Assembly: GCA_019637225.1 (NCBI GenBank)
Contig: JAHBWC010000021.1
Span: 30,698-94,697, forward strand
Direction: 5' to 3'
Source of the DNA: Labilithrix sp.
GTDB taxonomy: Bacteria > Myxococcota_A > Polyangia > Polyangiales > Polyangiaceae
DNA: 64,000 nucleotides
In this document: piece after piece, positions 41,171 through 49,450 of the stretch
Numbering within the stretch: position 1 is the stretch's first letter
How the letters are laid out: every line of letters starts with the position of its first letter
Program-made: the position numbers and the translations under genes
The notes under the pieces: generated by a model
What the model was told of the DNA's origin: nothing
Seen by the model: the letters and a program-made list of their open reading frames with translations, nothing else
Databases searched by the model: none

Positions 41171-42466
41171 ATGCGCCGTTCGCTCCTCGCATGCTCCGCC
41201 GGCGGGCTCTCGAGCCTCGCCCTCGTCGTCTTCGCCTCGTGCGGAGGCGAAGAAGAGCGCGCGAGGCCCGCGGCGGAGGACGCCGGCTCCGACACGGCGC
41301 TCGTCGGCAACGAGGCCGCTCCGCCCGAGCCCGACGCCGAGCCGCCGCCCGGCGACGTCTGCGGGATCCGCTCCGGGCTCCAGGCCTCCGCGGCGTGGCC
41401 ACTTCGTGGGGGCTGCACGACGCGCGCGGGCTGGTCGGCGCTCGCCGGTCCGACGAGCGCGCTCGTGTCGTTCAGCGTCGCGGCGCCGGTCGGGGAGAGC
41501 TCGCCGGCGGTGAGCGCGAGCGGCGTCACGTGGGTCGGCGCGACCGACGGGCACGTCCTCGCGATCACGAACGCGGGCACGGTCCGCTGGGCGCATCGCA
41601 CCGGCGCGGCGGTGTCGTCGTCGCCTGCGATCGACATCGCCGGCAACGCGATCGTCGGCAGCGGCGACGGCTTCCTCTATGCGCTCGCGGCGGAGGACGG
41701 CCCCCGCGACGCCGACGCCGGAGCCGACGACGCGGGCGTCGAGTATCCGCCGGCGAAGGTCGTCTTCGCGCTCCAGGTCGGGCCGATCGCGTCGTCGCCC
41801 GTCATCGGTGGCGACGGGAAGATCTACGTCGGGACGACCGAGGGCAAGCTCGTCGCGGTCGACAGGGACGGCGCTCGCCTCGCGTGGACCAGCACGACGA
41901 ACGACACGCGCGGCTCGTCGCCCGCGCTCGGACAGGACGGGACGATCTACGTCGGCAGCACCGACCGGAAGCTCTACGCGCTCTCTCCGGCCGGCGCGAC
42001 GAAGTGGGCCCTCGACCTCGGCTCGCCCGTCCACGGCTCGCCCGCCGTCGGCGGCGACGGGACGGTCTACGTCGGCACGGCCGACGGCAAGCTCCACGCG
42101 GTCGGCCCGGGCGGCGCCGCGCGCTGGTCGTACGCCACGGGCGGCGCGATCACCGGCACGCCCGCCGTCTACGCCGGCGCCGTCTACGTCGGCTCGGAGG
42201 ACAAGAGCCTCCATGCCGTCTCGACCGTCGACGGCAAGGCGCGCTGGACTTACGCGACGCTCGGCGCGGTGGGGACGCCCGTCATCGGTCCCGACGGTAC
42301 GGTCTACGTCGGCGCCACCGACGCGCGCGTCTACGCGATCACGTCGACGGGCGAGCTATTCTATGCGGTCAACGTGAGGGGGAGCGTCAAGACAGCGCCG
42401 GCGATCGGCGTCGGCCCCGCGCTCTACGTGGCGACGGACAACGCCCTCGTCGTGCTCTCCCCTTGA
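41171..42466 (+). CDS. PQQ-type beta-propeller lipoprotein
   Basis: A 431-residue exported lipoprotein. The signal ends in VVFASCGG (lipobox). After an acidic linker, seven or eight blades follow, each with the tetrad PAVGGDGTVYVGTADGKLHA-type pattern and an Ala-x-Trp (RWSYAT, KWALDLG, RWTYAT) as in PQQ-like propellers of the BamB type. One blade is interrupted by an Asp/Ala insertion (DADAGADDAGVEYPP). There is no sign of the PQQ-binding or Ca-binding residues of quinoprotein dehydrogenases, so a structural or adaptor role is more likely than a redox one. Confidence 0.85.
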   Translation: MRRSLLACSAGGLSSLALVVFASCGGEEERARPAAEDAGSDTALVGNEAAPPEPDAEPPPGDVCGIRSGLQASAAWPLRGGCTTRAGWSALAGPTSALVSFSVAAPVGESSPAVSASGVTWVGATDGHVLAITNAGTVRWAHRTGAAVSSSPAIDIAGNAIVGSGDGFLYALAAEDGPRDADAGADDAGVEYPPAKVVFALQVGPIASSPVIGGDGKIYVGTTEGKLVAVDRDGARLAWTSTTNDTRGSSPALGQDGTIYVGSTDRKLYALSPAGATKWALDLGSPVHGSPAVGGDGTVYVGTADGKLHAVGPGGAARWSYATGGAITGTPAVYAGAVYVGSEDKSLHAVSTVDGKARWTYATLGAVGTPVIGPDGTVYVGATDARVYAITSTGELFYAVNVRGSVKTAPAIGVGPALYVATDNALVVLSP

Positions 42467-42494
42467 GCGGGGGCTGGGCGAGCGGGCCGTGTGT

Positions 42495-42500
42495 TAGCGT
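42495..42500 (+). promoter_or_regulatory. -10-like TAGCGT, 10 nt before ATG 42511
   Basis: TAGCGT in the 44-nt gap after the propeller gene. Confidence 0.3.
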
Positions 42501-42510
42501 GGACAGGTCG

Positions 42511-42927
42511 ATGCAGAAGCGCGCGCTCGTCGTCCTCGCCTCGGTCTCTCTGCTCGGCTGCGACGACGGCCCGCCCGTGAAGACGGCTTCCGGGGAGCGG
42601 ATCGATCGCGTGACGATCGAGGAGCGCTTCGTGACGAGCGACGAGGTGAAGGAGACGACCCTCCGCGGCGAGCGGCTCCGCACGGCGGTCGAGCTCATGG
42701 ACAAGCACGACGTCATGACCTTGAGCGGCAGCTTCGAGTCGAAGGCCGTCGTTCATACCGGGAGCGTCACGTTGATCGTGAAGCCGGCGACGGGGGCGGA
42801 GCGGCGCATCGTCGTCGAGAGCTGCGTGCAGAAGAACGTCTGCGCGTTCCTCGAGGCGGCGCAGGCCAAGGGCCTCATCGAGCACAAGCCGGTCGCCTGC
42901 AGGAGCGAAGCACGCTGCGGAAAGTGA
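42511..42927 (+). CDS. Small lipoprotein of unknown function
   Basis: A 138-residue lipoprotein: signal MQKRALVVLASVSLLGC with lipobox LLGC at residue 17. The mature part has alternating strands (DRVTIEERFVTSDEV, VVHTGSVTLIVKPATGAERR) and two Cys pairs likely in disulfides. I do not recognise a family. It follows the propeller lipoprotein on the same strand and may function with it at the envelope. Confidence 0.7.
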   Translation: MQKRALVVLASVSLLGCDDGPPVKTASGERIDRVTIEERFVTSDEVKETTLRGERLRTAVELMDKHDVMTLSGSFESKAVVHTGSVTLIVKPATGAERRIVVESCVQKNVCAFLEAAQAKGLIEHKPVACRSEARCGK

Positions 42928-42973
42928 GCTAGGGGGCGCCTGCATTCCTCCGGTCGTGAGCTGAGAGAGAGAG

Positions 42974-43257
42974 CGGGCACGGGCACGGGCACGGGCACGG
43001 GCACGTGGGAGAGGAGACGAGAGGCGTGTCGTGCTCTGTGGCGGCGGACCTTGCTGTGCACACGGCACGCACCGCTCGACGACTTCGTTCGCAGACACGA
43101 CGAAATCCAGGGCAACCAGGTACACATCGAGAGGCTCGTGATCGAGGACCATCTCCTCCCTTAGGCCCATCGCGCCAAAGGTTGTCTGTGCTCCTGACGC
43201 GAGCGAGCTCCCCTCTCGTCTCCCACGTGCCCGTGCCCGTGCCCGTGCCCGTGCCCG
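42974..43257. repeat. Inverted-repeat element with five GGGCAC units in each arm
   Basis: The left arm is (GGGCAC)5 at 42975-43004, then GTGGGAGAGGAGACGAGAGG; the right arm is its reverse complement, CCTCTCGTCTCCCAC then (GTGCCC)5 at 43227-43256. Arms are about 45-50 bp, equal in unit number, and differ by a 5-bp gap. The interior is about 190 bp. This geometry resembles a miniature inverted-repeat element or a cruciform-forming locus. Confidence 0.75.
43021..43164 (+). pseudogene. Possible gene remnant, 3' end only
   Basis: An open frame inside the inverted-repeat element ends RHAPLDDFVRRHDEIQGNQV then HIERLVIEDHLLP and a TAG at 43162. Codon use (GAC, ATC, GAG, CTC, GTG) is like that of local genes and the sequence looks like a natural protein C-terminus, but no upstream part or start is present. 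I do not recognise it. Confidence 0.35.
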
Positions 43258-43338
43258 ATCTTGTCTCGGGCGACAGCAGTCGCGCGCGCTAGAGGGGCCG
43301 ACGTCGTCAGCGGCGGCGGATGACCCGCAGCGCCGCGC

Positions 43339-44001
43339 TCACCAGGGCAGCTCCTGGCCGTTCGCGTGGAAAAAATGGCCGCTCTTGTCGGGGGTGAGCT
43401 CGTCGAGCCGCGCGAGGAGGCCGCGCGCGGCGGCGGGCGGATCCTCGTTCCCCGCGCCGCCGGTCATCTCCGTGCGGACGAAGCCGGGGTGGAGAAGCGC
43501 GACCAGGATGCCCTTGCTGGCCAGGTCGCGGGCGAGGTTCACTCCCGCCATGTTCAGCGCCGCCTTCGAGACCCGGTAGCCGTAGAGTCCGCCTGACGGT
43601 CCGTCGCCGATCGAGCCGGCGCGCGAGGACACGAAGCCGATCTTCGCGCCCCGCCCGAGCCGCGGGAGCAGCGCCGCGGTCACCCGGAGCGGCCCGATCG
43701 TGTTGACGTCGTATTGCCGCTTCATCGCCTCGAAATCGAGCGTCGCGAGCTGGTCGCCGACGAGCACGCCGGCGTTGTTCACGAGCACGTCGATCTTCGC
43801 GTCGCCGAGCGCCTCGAGGAGCGTGCGGCCGGCGGCGTCGTCCGCGACGTCGACGCCCTCGATGACCTTGCAGCCGATCGCGTCGAGCTCCTTCGACGTC
43901 CGGCGGCAGGCGGCGAACACCGTGTCGCCGCGCGCGTGAAGCTGCCGGCACATCTCGAGGCCGATGCCGCGATTCGATCCTGTCACGATCCAGTTGGCCA
44001 T
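43339..44001 (-). CDS. SDR-family oxidoreductase
   Basis: A 220-residue short-chain dehydrogenase/reductase. The cofactor motif is WIVTGSNRGIGLEMCRQL, the NNAG motif is VLVNNAGVL, and the catalytic set is Ser in FVSSRAGS, Tyr and Lys in YGYRVSKAALNM. The Arg pair in CRRTSKEL suggests NADP preference. The substrate is unknown; homologues are often called C-factor-like or csgA-like SDRs in myxobacteria, which is only a resemblance. ATG 44001 has AAGGAGA upstream at a normal distance. Confidence 0.88.
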   Translation of the reverse strand: MANWIVTGSNRGIGLEMCRQLHARGDTVFAACRRTSKELDAIGCKVIEGVDVADDAAGRTLLEALGDAKIDVLVNNAGVLVGDQLATLDFEAMKRQYDVNTIGPLRVTAALLPRLGRGAKIGFVSSRAGSIGDGPSGGLYGYRVSKAALNMAGVNLARDLASKGILVALLHPGFVRTEMTGGAGNEDPPAAARGLLARLDELTPDKSGHFFHANGQELPW

Positions 44002-44155
44002 GCGTCGTCTCCTTGGGCGGAGCGCCACGCTAGGACGACGGGGCGCCGTTGTGAATCGTGCTCGGCCTCGCCTGCTGCTCGCGACGCCGATCCGGCGCCC
44101 GCACGCGTGGCGAGAGCGGCACGCGGCCGCCCGCGGCGTCGCGGCACGCCGCGGG

Positions 44156-46318
44156 TCAGTGCAGGACGAAGTTGTTGAGCGCCTGGACGATGACGCCGAC
44201 GATGCTCTCGCCGGCGATGCCTCCGGCGGCGATCGCGACGAGGTACTTGTCCGCCCAGTCCTTCTTCCACGCCGTCGCGATCGCGCCGAAGAGCGCGCCG
44301 AGGAACATCGCGAGCGGATAGAAGAACGGCAGCACCATCCCGAGCCCGAGGCCGGTCGGCGAGGGCAAGAACCGCTTCAGGCCCTTCGGCGCGAAGATCT
44401 CGACGAGCGCGAGCACGACGCCGATGCCCGCGCCCCACCAGATCGCGCTCTGCGACATCGGGTGGAGGTTCGCCAGCCCGAACTTGAACACCTCGGCGAC
44501 GGCCTTCCACTGTTGCGCCGCGACCGCCGGGAAGACGGCCGGCCGGGACTCGGTCCCGGTGAGCGGCAGCGCGTTCGGCACGAGCAGCAGGTAGCCGAGG
44601 CTGCTCGCGACCGTGCCGGTGAAGATGCCGAGCGCCTGCGCGATGAACTGGCGTCGCGGGTTCGCGCCGAGGAGGTAGCCGGTCTTGAGGTCGTTCAAGA
44701 GGTCGGCGCTCGCGTGCGACGAGCCGGCGGTGATCCCGGCGGTCTGCAGGTTCGCCGTCGAGCTCTGCGGGATCAAGACGCCGTAGGTGAGCTGCATGAT
44801 CTTGCCGAGCGGGCCGCCCGGCGTGATGTCGCTCTCGCCGGTCGCGCGGCACGCGACGATCGCGAGCACGAACGTCATCGCTACGGCGAGGATCCCGTAG
44901 TGCACGGGGATCTCGAAGTAGAGGTGAGCGACGGTGATGATGCCCGTGGCCGAGACGGCGAGCCCGGCGAGGAACCAGCTCGTCGGGACCTCGACGTCGC
45001 TCGAGAGCGCGTCGCCCGCCGAGCTGCCGTCGGCTCCGCGCTCGGCCGCCTTGCCGGGCAGCATGCCCGCGATCGCGCGCCCGATCGTGCGCCACTGCGC
45101 GGCGAACGCGACGAGGCCGCTCGACACGAGGAGCGGCGCGCCCGTCCAGATGCCGATCTCCTTCCACGCCGTCTGCGGCCGCGTCGCCGCGCCGACGAGC
45201 TTCCCGGCGGCGTTCTCCCACTCCCAGCCGAGCGCGGGCGGCGCCAGGAAGAACGCGACGACGAGGCCGCCCACGACCATCCACGCCGTGATGCGAACGC
45301 CGATCAAGATCCCCGCGAAGGCGAGCGCGACGCCGTGATCGAGCTTGATGTGGTAGTCGCTCGGGAGGAACGTCTTGCCCTCCGGGTGGAGGCGGGCCGG
45401 GCCGGCGTTGGCGAGGCGACTCCACAGCGCCGGGAGCGCCGTCGCGATCCAGTCGAACACGTTCGACTGGCCGGGGAGCACGGTGTCGCGCACGATCGCG
45501 CCGCCCTCGCGGAGCACCTCGCCCGTCTTCGGATCGCGCACCTTCAAGATCTCGAGGTCCTTGAGGAGCGGCACGATCCCGCTCACGGCCGCGGTCGCGA
45601 AGAGCGCGCGCGCCTTCGCCAGCGCCTCCTCTCCGCGGCTGTAGAGGCCTTGAAGCGTGACGGCGGCGGCCGTCCCGGACGGGAACTTCAGCTTCTCGCG
45701 GTTGATCATCCCGCGCTTCATCGGGATCGCGAGCGTGACGCCGAGGAGCGCGAGGAAGAACACCCACGCCGCGACGACGCCGGGCGGCAGCTGCGTGCCC
45801 TTCGGGTTCGCCTCCGTCACCGTCAGGAGGAGCATCGCCGGGATCGCGGAGATGAGCATGAAGCCCGTCGCGTAGCCGGCCGACGACGCCGTCGACACGG
45901 TCGTCGTGTTCTCGAGGATGCTGAGCCCGCTCCGCGGGATGCCGAGCTTGTGCAGCGCGACGCCGAGCAGCCAAGGGCCCGGGAGGAGCACCTTCTTCCA
46001 GAGCGGCCAGCGCGGCGCCTCGCGCGCGAGGTTCGTCAGGCCGGTCCACACGGCGTACGACAGGATCGCCGCGGTGAGGTTCACACCGAGGAACCACCCG
46101 GTCTTCAGCCCGATGTAGATGTTCGTGAAGGAGAGGAAGAAGCCGAGGACGCTCCCGAGCACGATCGCGCGGACGGTGAGCTGCGCGGCGCCGGGGCGGT
46201 AGACGCGCGCGTACCACTCGGGCTCGTCCATCTCGAGGACGCGTTCGGGTGCGATCTCGAGCGGACGGCTCGCGTCCTTCTCCTCCGGCGTCTCGGCCGG
46301 GCGCTGGAACAGGCTCAC
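44156..46318 (-). CDS. OPT-family oligopeptide transporter
   Basis: A 720-residue polytopic inner-membrane protein with about 14-16 transmembrane helices, in the oligopeptide transporter family, which imports small peptides or metal chelates with protons. Early signatures are VLGSVLGFFLSFTNIYIGLK and FLGVNLTAAILSYAVW; the internal ENTTTVSTASSAGYATGFML is characteristic of bacterial OPT members. The end (AGGIAGESIVGVIVQALNNF) is typical too. A soluble loop near residues 225-265 is long. GTG start, with TAGTAT 9 nt before it. Confidence 0.9.
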   Translation of the reverse strand: MSLFQRPAETPEEKDASRPLEIAPERVLEMDEPEWYARVYRPGAAQLTVRAIVLGSVLGFFLSFTNIYIGLKTGWFLGVNLTAAILSYAVWTGLTNLAREAPRWPLWKKVLLPGPWLLGVALHKLGIPRSGLSILENTTTVSTASSAGYATGFMLISAIPAMLLLTVTEANPKGTQLPPGVVAAWVFFLALLGVTLAIPMKRGMINREKLKFPSGTAAAVTLQGLYSRGEEALAKARALFATAAVSGIVPLLKDLEILKVRDPKTGEVLREGGAIVRDTVLPGQSNVFDWIATALPALWSRLANAGPARLHPEGKTFLPSDYHIKLDHGVALAFAGILIGVRITAWMVVGGLVVAFFLAPPALGWEWENAAGKLVGAATRPQTAWKEIGIWTGAPLLVSSGLVAFAAQWRTIGRAIAGMLPGKAAERGADGSSAGDALSSDVEVPTSWFLAGLAVSATGIITVAHLYFEIPVHYGILAVAMTFVLAIVACRATGESDITPGGPLGKIMQLTYGVLIPQSSTANLQTAGITAGSSHASADLLNDLKTGYLLGANPRRQFIAQALGIFTGTVASSLGYLLLVPNALPLTGTESRPAVFPAVAAQQWKAVAEVFKFGLANLHPMSQSAIWWGAGIGVVLALVEIFAPKGLKRFLPSPTGLGLGMVLPFFYPLAMFLGALFGAIATAWKKDWADKYLVAIAAGGIAGESIVGVIVQALNNFVLH

Positions 46319-46327
46319 GCTCCCTGC

Positions 46328-46333
46328 ATACTA
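46328..46333 (-). promoter_or_regulatory. -10-like TAGTAT, 9 nt before GTG 46318
   Basis: Minus-strand hexamer before the OPT gene, between it and the upstream kinase gene on the same strand. Confidence 0.35.
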
Positions 46334-46368
46334 GAAGGCGCGCAGATCCGCGCCCATTTGGGGACCGG

Positions 46369-47871
46369 TCAGCGCGACCGCAGCAGCAGCACGGCGGCTG
46401 CGGCCGCGACGCCGAGGACCAAGAGCACGAGCAGCCCGACCACGAGCCCCGGCCCGCGCGGCTGGGGTACCGCGAGCGATGGCGGAACGCTCGGGACCCG
46501 TGGCGCCGGCGCGGCGTGGGCGGGCGGAGGCTCGGGCGCGCGGTGGGCGGGCGGAGGCTCCGGCGCGCGCGAGGGCATCGCCGGCGGCGGCCCCGGCGAG
46601 GGCCGCGCTTGCGGCGCGTGCGCCAGCGGTGACGGGACACCGACGGCGAGCGACGAAGCGAGCGGAGACGGCACGGCGACCCCGACGGTCACCGCGTGCG
46701 GCGAGGTCGCGCTCGCGGGCGCGGGCGCGGGCGCGAGGCTCGGCGCGGGCGCGAGGCTCGGCGCGCTCGCCATGACCATCGTGCTGGTGAGCGGCGAGGC
46801 CTGCGGCGCGTCGGGGGTCGCGCCGGCGCCCGCCTTCGCCCCGGCTGCGCTCGCGTTGGCAGCGGCGGCCGCGGCGCGGACCTTGAGCATCGCCTCCGCG
46901 ACGTCGCCGTCGTACGCCGTCGCGCCGAGGGTCGAGGCGTCGGCGACCGGCGGAACGCTCTGTATCGTGAGCGCGCGGAGCGCCGTCCAGAACGCGCCGG
47001 CGTTCGCCGGCCGGTCGCGCGGGTTCGGCGAGAGCGCGCGCGCGAGGAGGTCCTCCACCGGCGGTGGCACGGAGACGCCGACGCTCGACGCGCGCAGCGC
47101 GCTCGTCATCGACGCGCGGACCTTGTCGCCGCGCATCACCTCGAGCATCACGAGGACGAGCGCGTAGAGATCGCTCCACGGGCCGATGTCGCCGACCTCG
47201 CGGGAGAGCTGCTCCGGCGCGCAATACGCGGCCGAGAAGAGCTGGAGGCCGTCCGCGGTGGCGAGGTTCTTCCCCGCGCCCGGCTCGCCCGACAGGATCT
47301 TGGCGAGGCCGAAATCGAGCACCTTGAGCCGCAGCCCCGACGAGCCGTCGGCGCGCGGCGCGGTTCGCGTGAGCATCAGGTTCGCGGGCTGGACGTCGCG
47401 GTGGATGATGCCCTGCGTGTGCGCGTGCGCGAGCGCGAGCGCTGCGCTCTCGATGAGGTCGAGCGTCTCGCGCAACGAGCGGCCGGGCACGCCCCGCCGG
47501 CGGCGATCGGCGAGATCGGCGGAGAGGGTGCGTCCGTCGAGCCACTCGAGCACCATGTACGGGATGGGCTCGCCGGTCGCCGGGGCGACGAGCTGCCCCG
47601 AGCCGAGGCAGCGGACGATGTCGTGCGTTCCCTGCGACAGGTGCTGGAGGATCTTCGTCTCGTCGGTGAAGCGGCTGACGATCGAGGCGCGGGCCGCCTC
47701 CGTGAGGTTCGCGAGGCGCGACAACCTCAAGCACTTGATCGCGACGGGCCCCTCGCGTCCCTCGAGGCGCCCGCGGTAGACGATCCCGAACCCGCCCGCG
47801 TCGACGCACGCCTCGAACCGGATCCCCTCGACGGTTCGGTTCTCGAGGCCGAGCGCGTCGGAGACGCTCAC
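46369..47871 (-). CDS. Ser/Thr protein kinase with C-terminal tail anchor, HRDVQPAN type
   Basis: A 500-residue kinase from GTG 47871. It has glycine loop DAGGFGIVYRGR, ATP Lys46 (VAIKCL), catalytic loop IHRDVQPANLM, DFGLAK and activation-segment end SAAYCAPEQ. The catalytic-loop Lys is Gln here; Asp and Asn remain. After the kinase domain, 170 Ala/Pro-rich residues lead to one membrane helix at the very end (LVVGLLVLLVLGVAAAAAVL then LLRSR), a tail anchor that leaves the whole protein in the cytoplasm. GTG 47871 is chosen because GAGG lies about 8-12 nt before it and the longer frame's ATG 47919 falls inside a TATGCT hexamer. Confidence 0.88.
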   Translation of the reverse strand: MSVSDALGLENRTVEGIRFEACVDAGGFGIVYRGRLEGREGPVAIKCLRLSRLANLTEAARASIVSRFTDETKILQHLSQGTHDIVRCLGSGQLVAPATGEPIPYMVLEWLDGRTLSADLADRRRRGVPGRSLRETLDLIESAALALAHAHTQGIIHRDVQPANLMLTRTAPRADGSSGLRLKVLDFGLAKILSGEPGAGKNLATADGLQLFSAAYCAPEQLSREVGDIGPWSDLYALVLVMLEVMRGDKVRASMTSALRASSVGVSVPPPVEDLLARALSPNPRDRPANAGAFWTALRALTIQSVPPVADASTLGATAYDGDVAEAMLKVRAAAAAANASAAGAKAGAGATPDAPQASPLTSTMVMASAPSLAPAPSLAPAPAPASATSPHAVTVGVAVPSPLASSLAVGVPSPLAHAPQARPSPGPPPAMPSRAPEPPPAHRAPEPPPAHAAPAPRVPSVPPSLAVPQPRGPGLVVGLLVLLVLGVAAAAAVLLLRSR

Positions 47872-47915
47872 CCGAGCTTCCTCGCGCGCTTCGCGGTGGC
47901 CGGCATGGCGCAGGA

Positions 47916-47921
47916 GCATAA
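47916..47921 (-). promoter_or_regulatory. -10-like TATGCT upstream of the third kinase gene
   Basis: It overlaps the ATG at 47919 and lies 44 nt before GTG 47871. Transcription from here would give a leader of roughly 35-40 nt that includes the GAGG site, unlike the leaderless set. Confidence 0.35.
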
Positions 47922-47951
47922 CTCAAGACGGCGCGCGTCCTCAGCATCCGC

Positions 47952-47957
47952 TAACGT
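47952..47957 (+). promoter_or_regulatory. -10-like TAACGT, 9 nt before ATG 47967
   Basis: In the divergent gap between the third kinase and the LOG gene. Confidence 0.35.
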
Positions 47958-47966
47958 CCCGCGTCG

Positions 47967-48569
47967 ATGTCAGAACGTGAGCTCCGGAGCATCTGCGTCT
48001 TCTGTGGTTCGCGTCCCGGTAACGCCGGCGCGTTCATGGCCGCGGGAGCGGCGCTGGGCCGTGCGGTCGCCGCCCGCGGCCTCACGCTCGTCTACGGCGG
48101 CGCGCGCGTCGGCGTCATGGGCGCGGTCGCGGACGCCGCGCTGGCCGGCGGCGGGCGCGTCGTGGGCGTGATCCCGAAGTCGCTCGTCTCGAAGGAGATC
48201 GCGCACGACGGGTTGAGCGAGCTCTTCCTCACCGAGACGATGCACGATCGGAAGGACCGCATGATCGCGCTGAGCGACGCGTTCGTCGCGCTCCCCGGCG
48301 GCTTCGGTACGTACGACGAGCTCTTCGAGACCCTCACGCTCGCGCAGCTCGGCCTCCACGACAAGCCGAACGCGCTCCTCGACACCGAGGGCTTCTTTCA
48401 GCCGCTGGTTGCGCTGATGCGCCACACGATCGAGCAAGGGTTCGCCGCGCCCGAGCACGAGCGGCTCCTGGTGGTCGAGCGGGACCCCGAGCGGTTGCTC
48501 GACGTGCTCGCCGCCTGGACGCCGCCGCCGCTCGGGTCGAAGTGGCTCGATCGACGAGGCGCGCCGTGA
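47967..48569 (+). CDS. LOG-family nucleoside 5'-monophosphate phosphoribohydrolase
   Basis: A 200-residue Rossmann-fold protein of the LOG (TIGR00730) family, which hydrolyses cytokinin ribotides or AMP-type nucleotides to base and ribose phosphate. ICVFCGSRPGN opens the fold, LVYGGARVGVMGAVADAAL follows, and the family catalytic motif is ALPGGFGTYDELFETLT with the conserved Arg upstream in HDRKDRM. Length is normal. The stop overlaps the next GTG (GTGA), so the HD-domain protein is coupled to it; together they may act in nucleotide salvage. Confidence 0.9.
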   Translation: MSERELRSICVFCGSRPGNAGAFMAAGAALGRAVAARGLTLVYGGARVGVMGAVADAALAGGGRVVGVIPKSLVSKEIAHDGLSELFLTETMHDRKDRMIALSDAFVALPGGFGTYDELFETLTLAQLGLHDKPNALLDTEGFFQPLVALMRHTIEQGFAAPEHERLLVVERDPERLLDVLAAWTPPPLGSKWLDRRGAP

Positions 48570-49228
48570 TCCCGCGCGGCGTCGAACGCGGGCTATGGGA
48601 GCGCCTCGCGGTCGAAGCGCGGGCGCGCGCGAAAGACAGCGAGCCGGCGCACGACTTCTTCCACGTCGAGCGCGTCGTGGCGAGCGCGATCGCGATCGCG
48701 CGCGCGGAGGAAGCCAGCGAGCCCGTCGCGGCGATCGCGGCGCTCCTCCACGAGCTCTTCACGTTGCCGAAGGCCCACCCGGACTCGTCGAGGGCGGGCG
48801 ACGTCTGCGCCGAGCACGCGCGCGAGCTGCTCGCGCGCGAGGGCGCTCCGGCCGCGCTCGTCGAGCCCGTCTCTGCCGCGATCCGCGACCACGCGTTCTC
48901 GAAGGGCGTCGTCCCGACCGCGCTCGAGAGCAAGGTGCTCCAGGACGCCGACCGCCTCGACGCGCTCGGCGCCATCGGACTTGCGCGCATGTGGGCGACG
49001 TGCGCCGACATGAAGCGACCGTTCTACGCGCCCGACGATCCGTTCTGCGCGGCGCGCGCGCCCGACGACAAGAGCTGGGGGCTCGACCACGTGTTCAAGA
49101 AGCTCCTCGTCGTCCCCGAGCGCCTCCACCTCGCGACCTCGCGCGAGCTCGCCGCGGAGCGCGTGCGCTTCATCCACGCGTTCCTCGATCAGCTCCGTTC
49201 GGAGATCGCCGTGCCCCCCTCCGCCTGA
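48566..49228 (+). CDS. HD-domain phosphohydrolase-like protein
   Basis: A 220-residue protein of the HD superfamily, similar to the YedJ type. The first metal ligand is in SEPAHDFFHVERV, the central pair HD reads HE here (ALLHELFTLP), and the later Asp is in LQDADRLDALGAIGLAR, which is the family hallmark. With Glu in place of Asp the metal site may still form. ATP/nucleotide phosphohydrolysis is usual for the family; the real substrate is not known. GTG 48566 overlaps the LOG stop. Confidence 0.8.
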   Translation: MIPRGVERGLWERLAVEARARAKDSEPAHDFFHVERVVASAIAIARAEEASEPVAAIAALLHELFTLPKAHPDSSRAGDVCAEHARELLAREGAPAALVEPVSAAIRDHAFSKGVVPTALESKVLQDADRLDALGAIGLARMWATCADMKRPFYAPDDPFCAARAPDDKSWGLDHVFKKLLVVPERLHLATSRELAAERVRFIHAFLDQLRSEIAVPPSA

Positions 49229-49300
49229 GCCGTGCTCGTCGGCGGGTGGCAGAGCCCGTCGGGCGGTGGCGGCCCTCCGTACGACCGCGTCGGATCGAGT

Positions 49301-49331
49301 CATTTCGCGCAGTTGGCGAAATGAAAAAAAA
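49301..49331. repeat. Hairpin CATTTCGC/GCGAAATG followed by an A8 tract
   Basis: An 8-bp dyad (49301-49308 and 49316-49323) with a 7-nt loop and eight A immediately after on the plus strand. The homopolymer is on the wrong side for an intrinsic terminator in either direction. It lies 13 nt upstream of the putative ECF42-type promoter. Confidence 0.5.
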
Positions 49332-49343
49332 GATCAGCGTTCG

Positions 49344-49367
49344 TGTCGATCCGCGTATCCCTCGATC
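49344..49367 (+). promoter_or_regulatory. Putative ECF42-type promoter
   Basis: TGTCGA at 49344-49349 and CGATC at 49363-49367 resemble the -35 TGTCGA and -10 CGA/TC reported for ECF42 sigma factors. The spacer is 13 nt, which is short, so the -10 call is less sure than the -35. It lies about 85 nt before the DGPF gene. Confidence 0.45.
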
Positions 49368-49450
49368 GGCGTGGGGTTGAAGTGGCGGCCCGTCCTCTGC
49401 GAAAGCGGGGGGACGGGATGGGCTGCCGCTTCACTGACAAGGAGACGACG

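Larger units (their letters stand above)
42928..43338. other. Intergenic stretch with an inverted-repeat element, 411 bp
   Basis: No intact gene. It is mostly filled by the element at 42974-43257 with a short coding-like remnant inside. The last 80 bp lead into the 3' end of the SDR gene on the other strand. Confidence 0.7.

Noticed and set aside
43339..44001. CsgA-type developmental signal gene
   Set aside because: SDR proteins related to CsgA are common; no context here points to C-signalling, so I keep the general SDR call.
49301..49331. Intrinsic terminator
   Set aside because: The A-tract follows the stem on the plus strand and the T-tract precedes it on the minus strand, so neither direction fits.
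49343..49450. N-terminal extension of the DGPF protein
   Set aside because: ATG 49451 has a good ribosome-binding site and begins the fold; the extension covers promoter-like sequence.
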